A DNA stretch of 64,000 nt from Sarcocystis neurona (GCA_000727475.1 KL647314.1:1642812-1706811); one strand, 5' to 3'; counted from the first letter of the stretch, positions 48,201 through 60,610 are shown. Notes: a model not told the origin generated them from the letters alone. Program-made: numbers and translations.

Positions 48201-50071
48201 GGGGCAGCACGGGCCTTCACATGCAGCAGCAACAGCACAAACAGCAGCAACAGGAGCCGAACCAAGACAAGCAGGAGCCACGGGGCAACTACGCTCGAAG
48301 CAGCAGCAGCAGCACCAATTAGACTTGACCCAGGCAGCGAGCAGAAGCCGCAAGCGGCCGCTGCACGTGTCCCAGCAGCACGAGCTTGTACTTGCAGCAG
48401 CAGCAGCCGCACCCGGCCTGCACTCGCCAGTGCCGCTGCGCCTCAGTCTCTCCCACGCCCGCAGCAGCATGCGTCACGCAAGACCAGCAGCACGAGTCAT
48501 GGCGAAGCAGCAGGCGCCAATCATCAGCAGCAGCAGACCAGCGACGCAGCAGCATCCGCAGCAGCACCGCGGCGACAGCGTCCAAGACCCTGAGTAGCAC
48601 GTTCCTCCCGAGGCCAGTAGCAGCACCGCGACTGCTGCAGAAAGCTGACTCAGCAGCAAACGCCGCGTCATGTACGCAGATAAGAAAAGCTGCGGTTTCC
48701 CAGTGCTCGTGTTGCTGCAGCAGCAGCTGCCACTGCACGTCGCACAGCACTTGTTCCTGTCACAGCTACTAAGCAGACGTTTCTGCGCTGCTGTCCTCGC
48801 ATGTCTCGTCTCCCTGCTACTACGTTGTATCTCGTCTCGAAAAGCTGCTGCTGCTGCTGCATTCCTCGGTGCCACGTGTTTCTCCTGCGGGGGCAGGCAG
48901 ATCAAGTAACTCTGTGTACTTCTCTCAGAGTCGGCCGACGCAGGTGTGCTGCTCCTCTTGCTGCTGCTCCTGTTGCTCGTGTAACTGCTATTTGGATAGC
49001 ACCGGGGGCTGCGCGAGGCTCGAGACAGAGTATCTCTCCCCCCAGCTCGGAGCAGCAACGGCGGACAGACGACCCACTCCTGCAGTAGCACAAGAGGGGG
49101 AGCTTCAGCAGTAGCGAGCCGTCAGAACCGCAGAAAGCCACCAGCAAATGCAGCAGCAACAGCAGCAGCAGCGTGTGCTCCCTGTCAATCGCAACGACGT
49201 GCAACCTTCTTCACTAGTCAAAAAACCCGCAACAGCTGCAGCACCAGAGTCGTCTGACGGCGAAAGAAGCCCCGTGCTGCTGCTGGTGAGGCGGCTTACA
49301 TCCCCCTTGCAGCAAATGGTGCAACGACAGCTTGCGCTACTGTCGTCCGTGTCAACGTGACAGCTGCTGCGCTGCAGGGCCGCAGCAGTTGGTGTTAGCG
49401 CTTAGTCTGAAACCATCTCGCTGTTGTTGGTGGTATCTCTGGCGACCTTGTCGCCTGCGCTGTGTCAGCAAAGCGTGCAACACCGCAGCCCGGGAGTGCT
49501 GCAGCGCGCGCGACTGTCAGTTAGACGCTCGGTCTCGACCTGTGTACCAGCTGATGCTGCAGCGACTGCTTCTCCTGGCGCCGCTGGTGCTGCTGCAGAG
49601 CGTCTGCGGGGACGCCTGTCGCACGTGTCGCCGCTGCTGCTGCGGTCACCTGTCCGTCAAAACAGCGGCTTGCAGTTGCTGCCATGGCTGCCTGGGAAGC
49701 GCAGAGTGAAACTGCAGTAAAAGAAGGTATATGTGTGCGAGGGCACTTAGCGAGCCGCCGGAGCAACGAGACAGTAAAACTCTTACAACTGGGTGCGTGG
49801 AAGAAAGCTCTATAAGCGTCAGCACGCCCTCGTCATCCAGCGGCTCCGCATCAATAAACAGAGCGACTCCTGCTGCCGCAGTTTTTGATGAACTGTCTAC
49901 AGCAGCTGCTGCCCCGTGTCCCGCTCTCCCGGCTGCTGTTGCTGCTGCGTCTTCCCCTCCGTCCGCTGAAAGTGCCGCTGCACCTCTACCATTTCCTCGC
50001 TCCCCTCCGCCGCCTTCTCCTCCGCGCCTCTCCACTGCCGCCGCTGCTTCCTCCATGGCAGCGGCACCCAT
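41614..50071 (-). CDS. Unrecognised coiled-coil protein, exon chain with two uncertain joins (5' part of, or neighbour to, the 470-aa protein gene)
   Basis: Strong exons: 50071-49787 (ATG, ends IELSSTHPV, donor GTAAGA), 49711-49650 (acceptor TTTTACTGCAG), 45606-45062 (182 codons, donor GTGAGA) and 42601-42512 (donor GTACGC). Weaker: 47997-47944, 46373-46318, 42007-41973 and 41719 onward. The joins 1-2, 47.9-46.3 kb, 45.06-42.6 kb and the last three agree in phase. The links 49.65 to 47.99 kb and 46.3 to 45.6 kb do not, so small exons are missing. The N-terminus is Ala/Gly/Glu-rich, then FIDAEPLDDEGVLTLIEL. The large exon is helical (INLMWDLRGVVGRVASVLL; LERLSRQQLLRMQEACAEKA; KEKRQLLEGQMKRCRMLLD) around a Gln/Ala/Gly-rich insert. 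The end is either PESLNRHTVHL with a stop at 41614, or a GTGGAA donor after 41665 that would join the 39894 exon in phase 0. Family not recognised. Confidence 0.5.
42203..42237 (+). repeat. TA dinucleotide microsatellite
   Basis: About 16 uninterrupted TA units. Similar runs of 10-16 units occur at 2787-2810, 3948-3963, 7880-7900, 17548-17584, 22116-22135, 26164-26180 and 37457-37482; nearly all are intronic or intergenic. Confidence 0.9.
43041..43350 (+). repeat. 55-bp tandem repeat, three copies plus an outlier
   Basis: CTACATACAATCGATATACA-like headers occur at about 43208, 43264 and 43318 (spacing 54-56 bp), each followed by CATGCA and TA/CA spacer. A fourth header lies at 43048. Non-coding, in the 45.06-42.60 kb intron of the minus-strand gene. 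Confidence 0.75.
45605..45790 (+). repeat. Duplicated TGTATAAGAGCGCTGCAC element with TA spacers
   Basis: TGTATAAGAGCGCTGCAC occurs near 45659 and 45747 (offset about 88 bp). Partial GCGCTGCAG..TGATGATGTA copies lie between and before them. It immediately abuts the large exon beginning at 45606 on the minus strand, so a copy of the repeat forms part of that exon's acceptor region. Confidence 0.65.
47090..49620. repeat. Long CAG/CTG-rich region
   Basis: From 47090 to about 48620 the plus strand is CAG-rich (AGCAGCAGCAAC and similar). From about 48620 to 48990 and again at 49330-49620 CTG orientation is common. Non-repeat islands occur at 47400-47600 and 47930-48100. On the plus strand frames read as Gln/Ser/Asn polymers; on the minus strand as Leu/Cys/Ala. 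Because the flanking minus-strand exons are strong, I treat most of it as intronic, with one or more small exons embedded (for example 47997-47944). Confidence 0.6.
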
Positions 50072-53000
50072 CAGCAGCCGAACACGCACCACCGGCAGCA
50101 AGTAGACAGCCCAGCAACCCAGCGCCTGCGGAAGCAGAACGGCAGTCTCTGCATCACAGCACCTCCTTGTTGTACCACCAGCAGCACCTCGACGGGGAGG
50201 AGAGGAGACGGGAAAGTGGAAGTTAGTTATATTATCACGGCAGCAGCAGCGGCTCAAGTGCACCGCCTACCTGCACACACTTGTACGCGTCCCTTCACAG
50301 CTATGCACTGGACACCACGCACGAACGGCCTTACACGCACAAAGAAAAATAAACTTGGGCACGCCTCCCTAGGCACCTACACAGAGGAAAGAGAGAGGTG
50401 CGCGTGCTGCTGTGTATGGATTCAGAGTATACTTCAGGCGCAGCAGAACCTGTCAAAGGACAACAGAACGCTAAATATACAACAGCAATAGCCTACAGCA
50501 GAACAAGTAGACGTCCGCACAGGCGTTCACAACAGAGAGGAAGTGAAAAAAACTGTACCGAATGAAGTGCAAGCGCCGCGGAAGCGTCGGGAAAAAGAGA
50601 GACCAGGTACTGCTCAATAAGACACGAATCGCACAGAGTAAGATAAAGGTAAAGATCGCAGAAGAGGACAGGCAGGTTACAGAAAAGGAAGCGAGAATAA
50701 AGTGTGAAATAACAGCGTGACGGCAGCTGTCACACCGAAAATGGATCAACAGTGCAATCTCTCTTACGTCTTACTTCACTGGCGAAGCACTTGATAGAGG
50801 AGAAACACGCTTCTGGAGACGAGAAATAAAAACCACCTTTCACGTAAGACGTAACCACGCATCTATCTCGGTAGAATGAAAGATTTCCTTGAAAAGATGA
50901 AAAGCTTTCCGTAAGGGGAGGGAGCGTGGTCCTTGCAAAGCGGAGAGGCTTTCGGTAAGAAAAGAGAACGGAGCAAATTGCTACCTTTCCAAGTGAACGT
51001 CTTTGTCAGACGGTAGACGAATGGTACAGGACAGTGCGTTGCAGTGCTGTCGGCTGTACACTCATGAGCTGCGCTCAGAAAAAATTACTTTGTAGTAAAG
51101 CATCTTCCAGTTGCTGACGGATATACTCTTCAGCCACAAAAAAGGGGCGGGCAGTGAAAAACGCGTCCTCTGACGGCAAAGAAAAGCTGCGACTACACCA
51201 AAGAGGTGTTATAGTGCGTTGAAAAAGTAAACGGCACAGTGGTTACACAGTGTTACGTTAATAGTGTAGTCGTGGATTGCGGGTGATATTACTGGCTCGG
51301 TAGCTTCTTTTACGCTCTTTTTCTTGGGGGACGAAGACATAGTATCTGGCAAATGGTAGGCTCCTGCTTTCGTGGCTCGACAAAGTGGCAGCGCAAGATG
51401 CCCGCGGGGTCACTGTAAATCACGCGCCGGACTCCTGTCTGGACCCAAACAAGAAAGAGACAGTTTGTTTGAGACTGCGGAACAGGACATGGCTGTTACA
51501 GTGGAAGGAGGGAAGGTGGGGAGAGGAATGTGGCAAATGGAGGAGAGACTGTGAAAAGAGGACAGAGACAAAAAAGTATACAAAAATACTCCCTACGTGC
51601 ACCGCGTGTACGAATGTGTGGCAGGGGATGAGATAAATGCAGACACCGTGGGAAAGGGCGAAAGGTGTGGACAAGGGAGGGAATACGAGTGTAGATATAT
51701 TGGCACGCGGCCACAGAACGGCACGTAGTTCAGTGCGCGCGGGATATTATATGGGAATGATTCATGTCCGTAAAAACAAACGTTACACATCTGAAAAACT
51801 ACAACTCCTACGATCTACAGTGAATTACACAAATTAACTCGAGAAGTATCGGGTGCAGCTCTTCAACACGCACCAAAGACTCATTCTTCTCCGATACAGG
51901 GAGGAACAACGTGATATATCTGAGATGCATTGATGGGACATTAAGAACGAATAAGGAAAATCCCTCCGAGACTGAGGGAGATGGTGAAGACACAATTTGT
52001 CCCCGCCTACGAAGAAAAGAGGTGTTAATCTTCCACGTGGCAGGAAATGTAACAGGCTTTCGCGATACTAAGAAAATTTTTCTCCCACTCCAGAAGAAAG
52101 TTCTTCTCTATTCTACAGGAGACTTTGTGACTGTCTGTCTCTTCTGCAGTAAACGTCGAGATCCTTCAAAACGGCCACCAAGAAGTGTGTGCTTCAGGGG
52201 TGGTGTGCTGACGCCGCTCCCCAGCAGAAAACGTGTCTTCCCAAGAGAAGAACGGTCACTGTGGTGGCACTTGTGTCGACGACAAAATCGGATTCTGAGC
52301 GTCAAAAAGGGCGTGTTTTGCAGACGTCCGTCTTCAGTGGGAGAAAAGTACGCCACAAAAGCTGGGGGACGTCGTTTCTGCCACTTCAGGATGTAGCGGG
52401 AGTCTTGCCCTGGTGAGCCAGCTTGGCTGCACCGTTAGAATGTTGTCCCGGTCACAAGTGGCAACTTTGTTCGAATAAAAATGGAGAAAGAGGACGTGCA
52501 TATACATTGGAAATTGCTTGCAAAGTGATGAAAAGACCGCACGAAGTTGCTTGACGGCGTACGGCGGCTGTAGCGCTTGCGTCAGCACGCACTCCTCACC
52601 CTAGTAGCAGGTCCGGCAACCGGCGAGGTACATAGACATGCACGCTGCTGAACAATCTTACACCAGCGCAGTTTCCTGCTGACATACAGAGGTAACATGA
52701 GCGGTGCGATGGTAGGTGCTCTAGAGGAAGCTACATGTAGATGGAGTGGTAGATTTAAATAGATGTCGACAGGCATATACGTAAGGATACGCCTACGTGT
52801 ATACGAAACGTGAACTGGACGTATACTTGTAACTTGTGCATTATGTCTTGGTATTTGCATGTCTCACATACGCAGTGCGACACCCCTGAGCACTCGGTAA
52901 AGGAGGACACCCTCGTGGAACTAACTCAACTGATTACCATCAGTTCCGGCTCCGCAAAGCACCACCGGCTTTCCGTAAAGCGCCGCGTAACACACGGTGA

Positions 53001-56000
53001 AATCCCTGTGACGACCCTGTAGGCCTACCTACCGTCGTGGCCACTTCCTTGGTGGCGCACGCTGGGTGCTGACCGGCAAGAGACAAGCGCGAGACTCTTA
53101 CGCAGAGGTACTGTTGGTCAGACCTTATCAGTTACGCTCTGTCGTGGACTGATGGGTATTAACTCACTCAAACACCCTGCATCATGGTCAGCTTCGCTGT
53201 TGAGACATGAATGAAGAAAGGCGTATACAAAGAGGACCGCGCACATTTAGATATTACACGTATAGAAAGCCGGTGTCACACAGTCACCTCACGGCTTCGA
53301 GAGGCACAAAATCTCCAAGGCCGCCCCTACGAGACAAGCGTACGAAGGTGGCCTGTGTGTACTTAGAGCAGGGCAAATACATACAAAATGTTTGTGAACA
53401 GGTATATTAGCTGCTGCTATGACTCTTCTTGTTTGTTTACGGGTGGTTCCCTATGGCTATCCTGCGTCGTGCATAAGCTGAGTTTAGACAGTATTAGGCC
53501 TTCATCGTGTGCCGTCGACTGTTCGCTACGTTTGCTCCACAGCGCCGACGCATGTTGCAAGGCGCTCACTTCCGCATTATTAAAGCCTCTATCCAACGTA
53601 CGGCTGAACTACAAGTAGCCACGGGCGCTCCTCACACGCATCCATCCCGTGCAAAACCTAAACACATGTACAGAGTCAACACACGACAAATCTTGGCGTC
53701 GCTACGCGTCGATGGAGAAAAATGTATGTGCTGGTGGTGCCCACGTGTCGATCTGGTCGGAGGACAGGTTACACTCCTTAGTGGACACAGGAATGACCCA
53801 ACAAAGCGACTGGAAGGCACCGTGTGCCATGCGTACGCCGCCTGCCGCGCTCACTAGAAGGTCCTTCCGACGTTATCAATTCGTGCAGGAACATCGACGT
53901 AAACAGCAACAGCGACGCTGCAGAAGCCAGCCGTTGCTACACTGTATGCAACCAGCACTTTGTCTGGAGGATGTCGCAAAGGATGCAACGTGGTAGAATG
54001 CTTCTGCCTATGCGCCTCTCGCACCTATAACAGAGACCTGTATCAGTACATCCGCAGCTGCACACGTACGTCCAAATACTAGGAGCACGTCAAATCGGTG
54101 AGATACACCAGGTGCCTTTGCAGGCTTCTGAGGAAGGGTAACAGGTGCGTGAGGTCTTTCTGCAGCTGCACGCCGCTGTTACGTCTCTCTCAAAATTACC
54201 CATAAGAAACGATGACACTTCCAAGCTCAGTGGTGCTGTCGTCCGATGGAGACGAGAGTAACTGAGGAAGCGGTCAGGAATCCTGTTTCGCCTCTCCCCC
54301 CCGCGGTGCTGACTAGATTCCTGCGGTAGTAAAAGTAGCGGCAGCGAAGGAAGCGTAAACGGCAGACGGTCTTCGTACGTGAGTGTGAAAGGCTGACGGG
54401 CTCCACGGGTAAGAATAGCGACAGTAAAGGAGGCCTGAATGGATGACGGTCTACCTACCGTAACTGTGAAAGGCTGGTGGTCTTATTTCGACGCGTGAAG
54501 CGGCAATGAACGAGTATCCTAGGGGCACTGCAGTTGATGAAACAGAGCCAGAAATGTTCTACCGTGTCGGCGCTTGCACGTCGCCGGATAGCGATAGAGG
54601 CGGCAGCTGTGGAGAACAACAGACACACTCGCTCACTAACAAAATAAACGCTTACCCATAGAAAAGACTCTATCGCCTCTTTCCGACGAACGCAGTGCAC
54701 GCACTCTTAGCACTTGTCACTGCGGTTGTTGCTTTACGTCTCGGGTAACAGAGTTTTATGTTGAAAAGTCACGGGCCTTGTGTTTAAAAGGTAAGCTGCA
54801 CGCGTGCTCCTCTTCTGTTGGGGCTGTCACTTGAGTCCTCTGGAGAACTGCTAGAGTCAATCACCAACAACAGGCTCCCCATGGTAGACATTCTCTCTAT
54901 GCGCACATATATACATACCGTCTTTTTGTATACTACTAAATGCTTCATCTGCAAGCTTGTCTGCTCAGATCAACAACCTGTATACATTGATACGCAGACC
55001 AGGGAAAGCCCTTCTACAACAGCGACCACGACATTTTTCAGTGTGCATGTGCTTTTGTTGAAGGTTATTAGTATAAGGGTAATTGGTAGAGTCTACGAAC
55101 GCTTAGATGGGGCCCTGAGGCTGCTACATGTAGAAGCAGGCAGTTAATACGACAGATGGTGTCGAATTATGAGCGTTTCATCTGTGAGACCGTGTATGTA
55201 TGTGCGTGTATACGTCTATTTTATATATATATCTATATCTTTGAATCCAGAAAGCGCGACACGCAAAACCCGGAACACAGTCTTGTTTGTAGAAGCGAAC
55301 CAAACAAGCAAGTTTGAGGATTATCGGGCACCTGTTTACGTTGAGGAGCAGGTGAAAGGTGATATTTGTTCGACGGCGTATTAGTCGTCCCACAGATGCA
55401 CTTCAGGTAACAAAAGAGACGTTAGCGTGTGAACACGCATACGCGCCTGAGAGAGAGTCGAAAACGAGCGCAAATTACGCAGACGACATGACACACAAAG
55501 ACGTAATGACAGTGTGTTTCTGACAAGACTCTACACGAACTACTAACGGGGAAACCTACCGATGGGGATTGGGTGAATGCGTCCGTAAGCGTGCGAAAGG
55601 TCTACACCCGGCTCCTCTTTGGGCTACGTATGGCACTGCGCAAAATCCTACAAGGGACAAGAGCGCGCGTCACTGGGATTGGTCGTACAGTACGTAATTT
55701 TGTCCCTTACTCACGGCGCACCAGCTTGCAGGAACGGTACACTCATCTTCACATACACACTTGGTGCTCGTGAAGAAAGAAAGGACTTCGTCAATTACAA
55801 TAGTGAAACCTCTTCTGACCCCTTGGTGTGAAGGCTCTCCTCATTTATGCAGTGTCTTCTGCTTTTCAGGAACAGACGGCTGAGTGACTCAAAGCACGGG
55901 ATCTGTACGACGATGGGGTAGAACGACAGACGATAAGAGCAGCCACAGATGAAGAGCACCACATCTGGGTGCCAGCCGGCGGGACCAGACACCGCAGTTT

Positions 56001-56926
56001 CACAAGACAAAGCATTATTTATCTCTCATTCGCTGCGGAAGTAGGGTGGCACTGCGTTCCTTTCGCTGCAAATGCAGCTGAACAAGCGGCATCACGCAGA
56101 CCACTTTGTTAGTAAGCATTACGAATCGACTTTGCGTCTGGGCTTATGTTGCCCGGTACAAGCGCATGTGTGTGTGCACACTTGATCAACAAAGCACTTG
56201 TGTATACACTGCTTAGAGTATCTATACGTATCTACCGCGCTAGGCTGCACCATCGACTGAGAGCGACCTGTAATTTAAGGGCTACGCGCACGGGGATCCA
56301 TGCCATTCTCCCAACCACATGCCACTCGTGACTTAAGCCTACGTCAGGGAACAGCAACGGCGCTGCTCGTCTGCTCTACCGCATCCAATTTAAGTTACCC
56401 ATTAATGTCCAATCTATTCTGGTGAAGCGCGTACGCCTTCAAGGTGAAATGCGCCATCTACCGCTCCTCTACTCGAAGAGGACTCATCCTATCGAATTTT
56501 ACAGCGTGGCGATCAACAAGATTCTACAGAATCGGCCGGCATCTATGGCAGTATCCGGCGTGTCTACCCAGAATTCGACCAATTTCAGCATGTGATTTTG
56601 ATTTCCGAATTGTCCAGCGTTATCCTTGCGGCTCTTTAGGTAACCACAACAACAGAGCGTCGTATACCTTGCAGGAATGCGTTCGGTGGACAAACTCGGG
56701 CTTGTGGTCGTCTTGCGCGTTTTCAGGCAGCCCCCCTACTGGCCACTCGACTCACAGCTTCCCTCAGGTTTTCGCATTCTTCCCCCGCCACTTCTTGCCG
56801 GCACTCGATCACTTAACCATTCTAGTAATCGGACCGCCTCTACTGACGTCGAAACGCTTGGCCTCTGGCAGTAGCCCTCGCTTCTCGAACACGAGCCACG
56901 TAACGATTTGACACTTTACTGGTTTC
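50072..56926. other. Repeat-poor region without supported gene
   Basis: The first 700 bp are A/G-rich on the plus strand, so they are pyrimidine-rich upstream of the minus-strand gene starting at 50071. Beyond about 51 kb there are no CAG arrays and almost no microsatellites. The longest plus frames (51911-52396 and 56444-56911) begin with GTG rather than ATG and show no domain. No other gene seen. Confidence 0.5.
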
Positions 56927-58225
56927 TCAACTGTTCAACATGACACGTCGGAAGGGCCTGGGCTTCCGGATTGGGCTGGGGGTGAGGGGATTTCCACGTC
57001 TACTCGATCGAGCTACTGGATTTGAAGTAGCTAAAACCTCATCATCGTCATCTGTCTGGGTACTAGCATCAGCAAAGTCCACGGCAAGAGCTGCTGGAGT
57101 TGAAGTAGTAAAGATCGCATCAGCTTCATCTGTCTGCGTACTGGCATCGGAAAAGGCAGCGATGCTCCCAGATTCCCCCACAGCAGCAAAACCAGTCTCA
57201 GACCTATCGGGGGAATCTTCGGGTGCACCATTGTTCCCAAGACCATCTTGATCAGGGAGATCCGCAGTACCATTTGTCGAGATCGGTTTAGGGCGATTTG
57301 CCCTTGGCGGCTTTACAGGACTCCGCAGGCGCTTTCGTGGTGCAGGGACAGGGAAGGGCGTAGCACCGGATGAGCGCACAGGGGGTGCTTCCAACGGTGA
57401 TGCAGGCGACTCACTAGATTGTGTCAGGTATTCGTTATCAGCTTCATCAGACCTTGTCGCGCTACTGCCCTCATTTGCAGAATCTGAAGACAAAGACACG
57501 CTGGATTGCTCAGGAGGGCACAGCACGAGTTTTCTGACCACTCTTTCCCCTCCAGGCTCCCTGTATAGCGAGCGGATGCCGCCAGGTGTGGTATTGTCCC
57601 ACTCCGCTTCAGGCACATCAGGCTCTGTTGAATAGCCTTCCGAAGACGTGGGTGGATGTCTCCTTAATAGAATATAGAAGCGTGATACTTCCTGGGGTCT
57701 GGATGCAGAAGACGGTTCCTGTTTGTTGCTAGACAGATCGCCCTCTGCTACGTGACCTGTGTCTGTATCGAGGGGGTTCTCCGTCGGTTCCTCGTTGTAT
57801 CGCTTCTTGTAATCGATATCCACGGTATCGGTTTCAAGCTGGCTATCGCAGTCTTGCCCGTTACAGCTGCTCCGAGGGCTGCGGCAGAAGCTGCTGCTGT
57901 CCGTGTCGTCGCCTATGTCGCTGGGTACCCAACAGTAACTACGGAGACTCACGGGTGAACTGCTGCACAAAGTGTCGTCATTCTCATCGTTGCGTGTGCC
58001 CCGCCTCCGTCCACCACCGTTCTCGTAACTCCACTGCAAGGCCAGGCGCTTCGCATCTGAATTCAGCTTCGCAGCGGACTCCACATCGTATGTCACAGTC
58101 GGGCTTTCGGGAATGTCTTCATCCAAGAAGACGTCACTGTCACTACTGTCCCATGATAATTCCGCGGCTTTGCACGACAGTACTGCCGTCGCTGTGGCCC
58201 AGAGAGGAATCACCAGGAATCGCAT
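56927..58225 (-). CDS. Single-exon secreted or vesicular acidic protein with duplicated TQTD motif (432 aa)
   Basis: An intronless frame with ATG at 58225 and stop at 56927. Residues 1-20 (MRFLVIPLWATATAVLSCKA) form a clear signal peptide. The mature part is acidic and Ser/Asp/Glu-rich, with WDSSDSDVFLDEDIPE at the start, Cys at 87, 98, 114, 121 and 126, a basic proline-rich stretch (APRKRLRSPVKPPRANRPKP, 295-314) and a basic C-terminus. Residues 358-379 and 384-405 are an internal duplication, each carrying DASTQTD followed by acidic residues. Without Cys-rich folds or membrane segments it is not an obvious surface antigen. A secreted effector, dense-granule-like or vacuolar protein would fit, but that is inference. 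No homologue is recognised. It is the clearest long ORF of the repeat-poor segment. Confidence 0.75.
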   Translation of the reverse strand: MRFLVIPLWATATAVLSCKAAELSWDSSDSDVFLDEDIPESPTVTYDVESAAKLNSDAKRLALQWSYENGGGRRRGTRNDENDDTLCSSSPVSLRSYCWVPSDIGDDTDSSSFCRSPRSSCNGQDCDSQLETDTVDIDYKKRYNEEPTENPLDTDTGHVAEGDLSSNKQEPSSASRPQEVSRFYILLRRHPPTSSEGYSTEPDVPEAEWDNTTPGGIRSLYREPGGERVVRKLVLCPPEQSSVSLSSDSANEGSSATRSDEADNEYLTQSSESPASPLEAPPVRSSGATPFPVPAPRKRLRSPVKPPRANRPKPISTNGTADLPDQDGLGNNGAPEDSPDRSETGFAAVGESGSIAAFSDASTQTDEADAIFTTSTPAALAVDFADASTQTDDDDEVLATSNPVARSSRRGNPLTPSPIRKPRPFRRVMLNS

Positions 58226-60610
58226 CCTTCCTTGTCTTAACTTCTGCGTCTCAACCCTTACGCTAGAGAACTGAAGTCACCCACTTTCAGATACAGTAGT
58301 TATGTAGAGCGACGGTGGAGAACCTCCCTACCTGGGGCCAGTTGGAAACTTGTCGTGTTGTGTATTCAAACGAGACATATGTGGTCAGTCAAACACGTAG
58401 GGCTTGGGCGCTTCAACTCTACGATGACGGACGTTTGAACCGAAATACACGCTGCAGCAGTTCCCGTGTCCTACCAACGAAAACGCGAAATTCATTTTCT
58501 GATCGGTGTGCTCGCCGTCCCTACTGCGGTGTGTGCCCCCTGTTGTCTCTAAAGGGAAGGACCAATGAGACCCAATGCACATGATGCTTTTCGACTATCA
58601 TGACCCCGACACACCAGGTAGCACAGCGTCGCATCGAGCCCTCGATGGCCGGAGGGTGCAGGCGTCTCAGACGCGTCTCTTAATGTCTCTGCGAATAGGT
58701 TAGCTTCCTATGCTAAGTGGTTTGCAACTTGCGCAACGTCTGATTTCGTTGGAGCATGTGCTAAGTTATTTTGGGACCATTCAGCCCCTACTTTAGAAAA
58801 AGAAACCAACCTTCGTCAGCTGGACTAGCAGCCCCGCGTGTGCTTCCCTATTACCGTTGTGCTAGTCGTGATATCTTCAGAACTCTTGAGGCGTCGCTCC
58901 ACCCGCCGTCGCGGGGTGACCCCGTAGAAGAGCTGGTATTATTCGCGAATTAGTTCCGAGTGTAGGGGCCACAGGGGGACTCCTGACCCACCTAGGCAGC
59001 TTGGTCGTACCACTCCCGTTGGATAGGACATCCACTTTCCTGACACCACGTATGACCAGCGGAACAGTATTCGACGCTAACTGCTAGAGTGAGAAACGGA
59101 GGACGCCCCATTTTGTTAGACAAAGTCCCGAGAAAATGAGAATGCCTCGCAGCTCCAGTACTAGCTGTGTGGCATACGGTAGTGTGGTGAGCGCACAAGC
59201 TTTGGGGCCGGAAGAAGGCTGCACACCTACATGTGTCGTCAAAGTGTGTAGCGAATAAAGCACGCTTTTCACTGGTTCGCACTTTGCATTACTGAGGAGT
59301 GCGTAGAGTGCGCCACTGTTTAGTGGCGGAGTCGAATGTTTACGTATGCCGCGAGTCCTCCATTGCTGATTTCAACGCACCGCCTGAGTGCGGAAGTTAC
59401 TGCCTATTTTTGTTACTTGTACAGGGAAGTTGGGACCTCCGTCTTCGCTTGTACTCACAGCGCTCCGGAGCACAGCATACTTTGTGAATTGTAGCTCTGC
59501 ATGTGTACGCGTCTATGTGGGCACACAATGCAGGTAGATCTCTGATTCGGTGTCGCACAGTACTCTCACAGTAGAAGGGTCTATGCAAAAGGAAAAATGC
59601 TGGCGAAGCCGTCTTGTCTTGGGGTGGATTAAAGAGCTGATGTAGCTCTCTATAGTTTACTACTCAAGTCTCCATTATCGATCTTGCATTGACTTCAGAT
59701 CTGAATTTCAACAATTTAAATTCCAAAGAATTGGGGGGAACACGAGCGAAATTTGATACACAGCTCCGTAAACGTTGTAGAAACACTCACGTATGCGGGT
59801 CATGCAGAAATGCTGATGATTCATTCAGGTAGGAAGGCCCGGACTCCCGTGACATGGACCGACGATGTGGCCCTCCATACTACACAACAAGCGGCGTAGA
59901 AGAATCACGACCCAAAGGTCGGTTTCGCGTGTAGACTGAAAACACCGCAGCTATCAATGGGAGCGAAGAGCTGAGTCAGGAGAGACAATCGCATGTGTCA
60001 AGGGACGATACACACGAACAGAACCTACTTTCGCAGTGACGTGCCTCGAGTCTGCTACTTGTAAGCGCCCCGTTTAGTATATAGTGGATGTGCGGATAAG
60101 TGCGTATACGAAGGTCCTCCCATTACCATAAACGAAGCCACGTGGTTTGGTGTGCTCACATCAACCACAGGAGTCGCGGAGATGCACTACCGCAGAAACC
60201 CCTACTGGATGGTGTATCCGGCGCGAGATACTATGTGATAACCGCCACCAAACACACATCAAGATTGACGACTGAAGTCGTGCCCAGTACACAGTACAAC
60301 GTAAACTCTTGGATTTCGTAGGGGCGCTACGAAGCAACAAATCCGGCTCATAACAATGCTTACCACGGATATAGTTATAACCTAGCACAGGGCCGTGGAA
60401 TACAGCGAAGTGGTAGTCATCGTGAAGCGAGCAGGAGACTCCTAGTACAGACGCACGCCCAAGTGGGCTCAAATGGACTTTCTAGAAGTGTTTCTGCCAC
60501 GTTGCACTGTACGCGGACTCCGAATCATTTGTGTGCGGAAAGCTGTGTGACTGCGCCCTACTACAGATTTCTTTGGTTGATACCGCAGTCTCTTCTCATA
60601 CATATGTAAG

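Noticed and set aside
51911..52396. 161-codon plus frame
   Set aside because: Starts with GTG and contains no internal ATG until its end; Arg/Lys-rich with no motif; no splice context.
56444..56911. 155-codon plus frame antisense to the 3' flank of the 432-aa gene
   Set aside because: GTG start, no features, and it lies in the probable 3' UTR of a convincing minus-strand gene.
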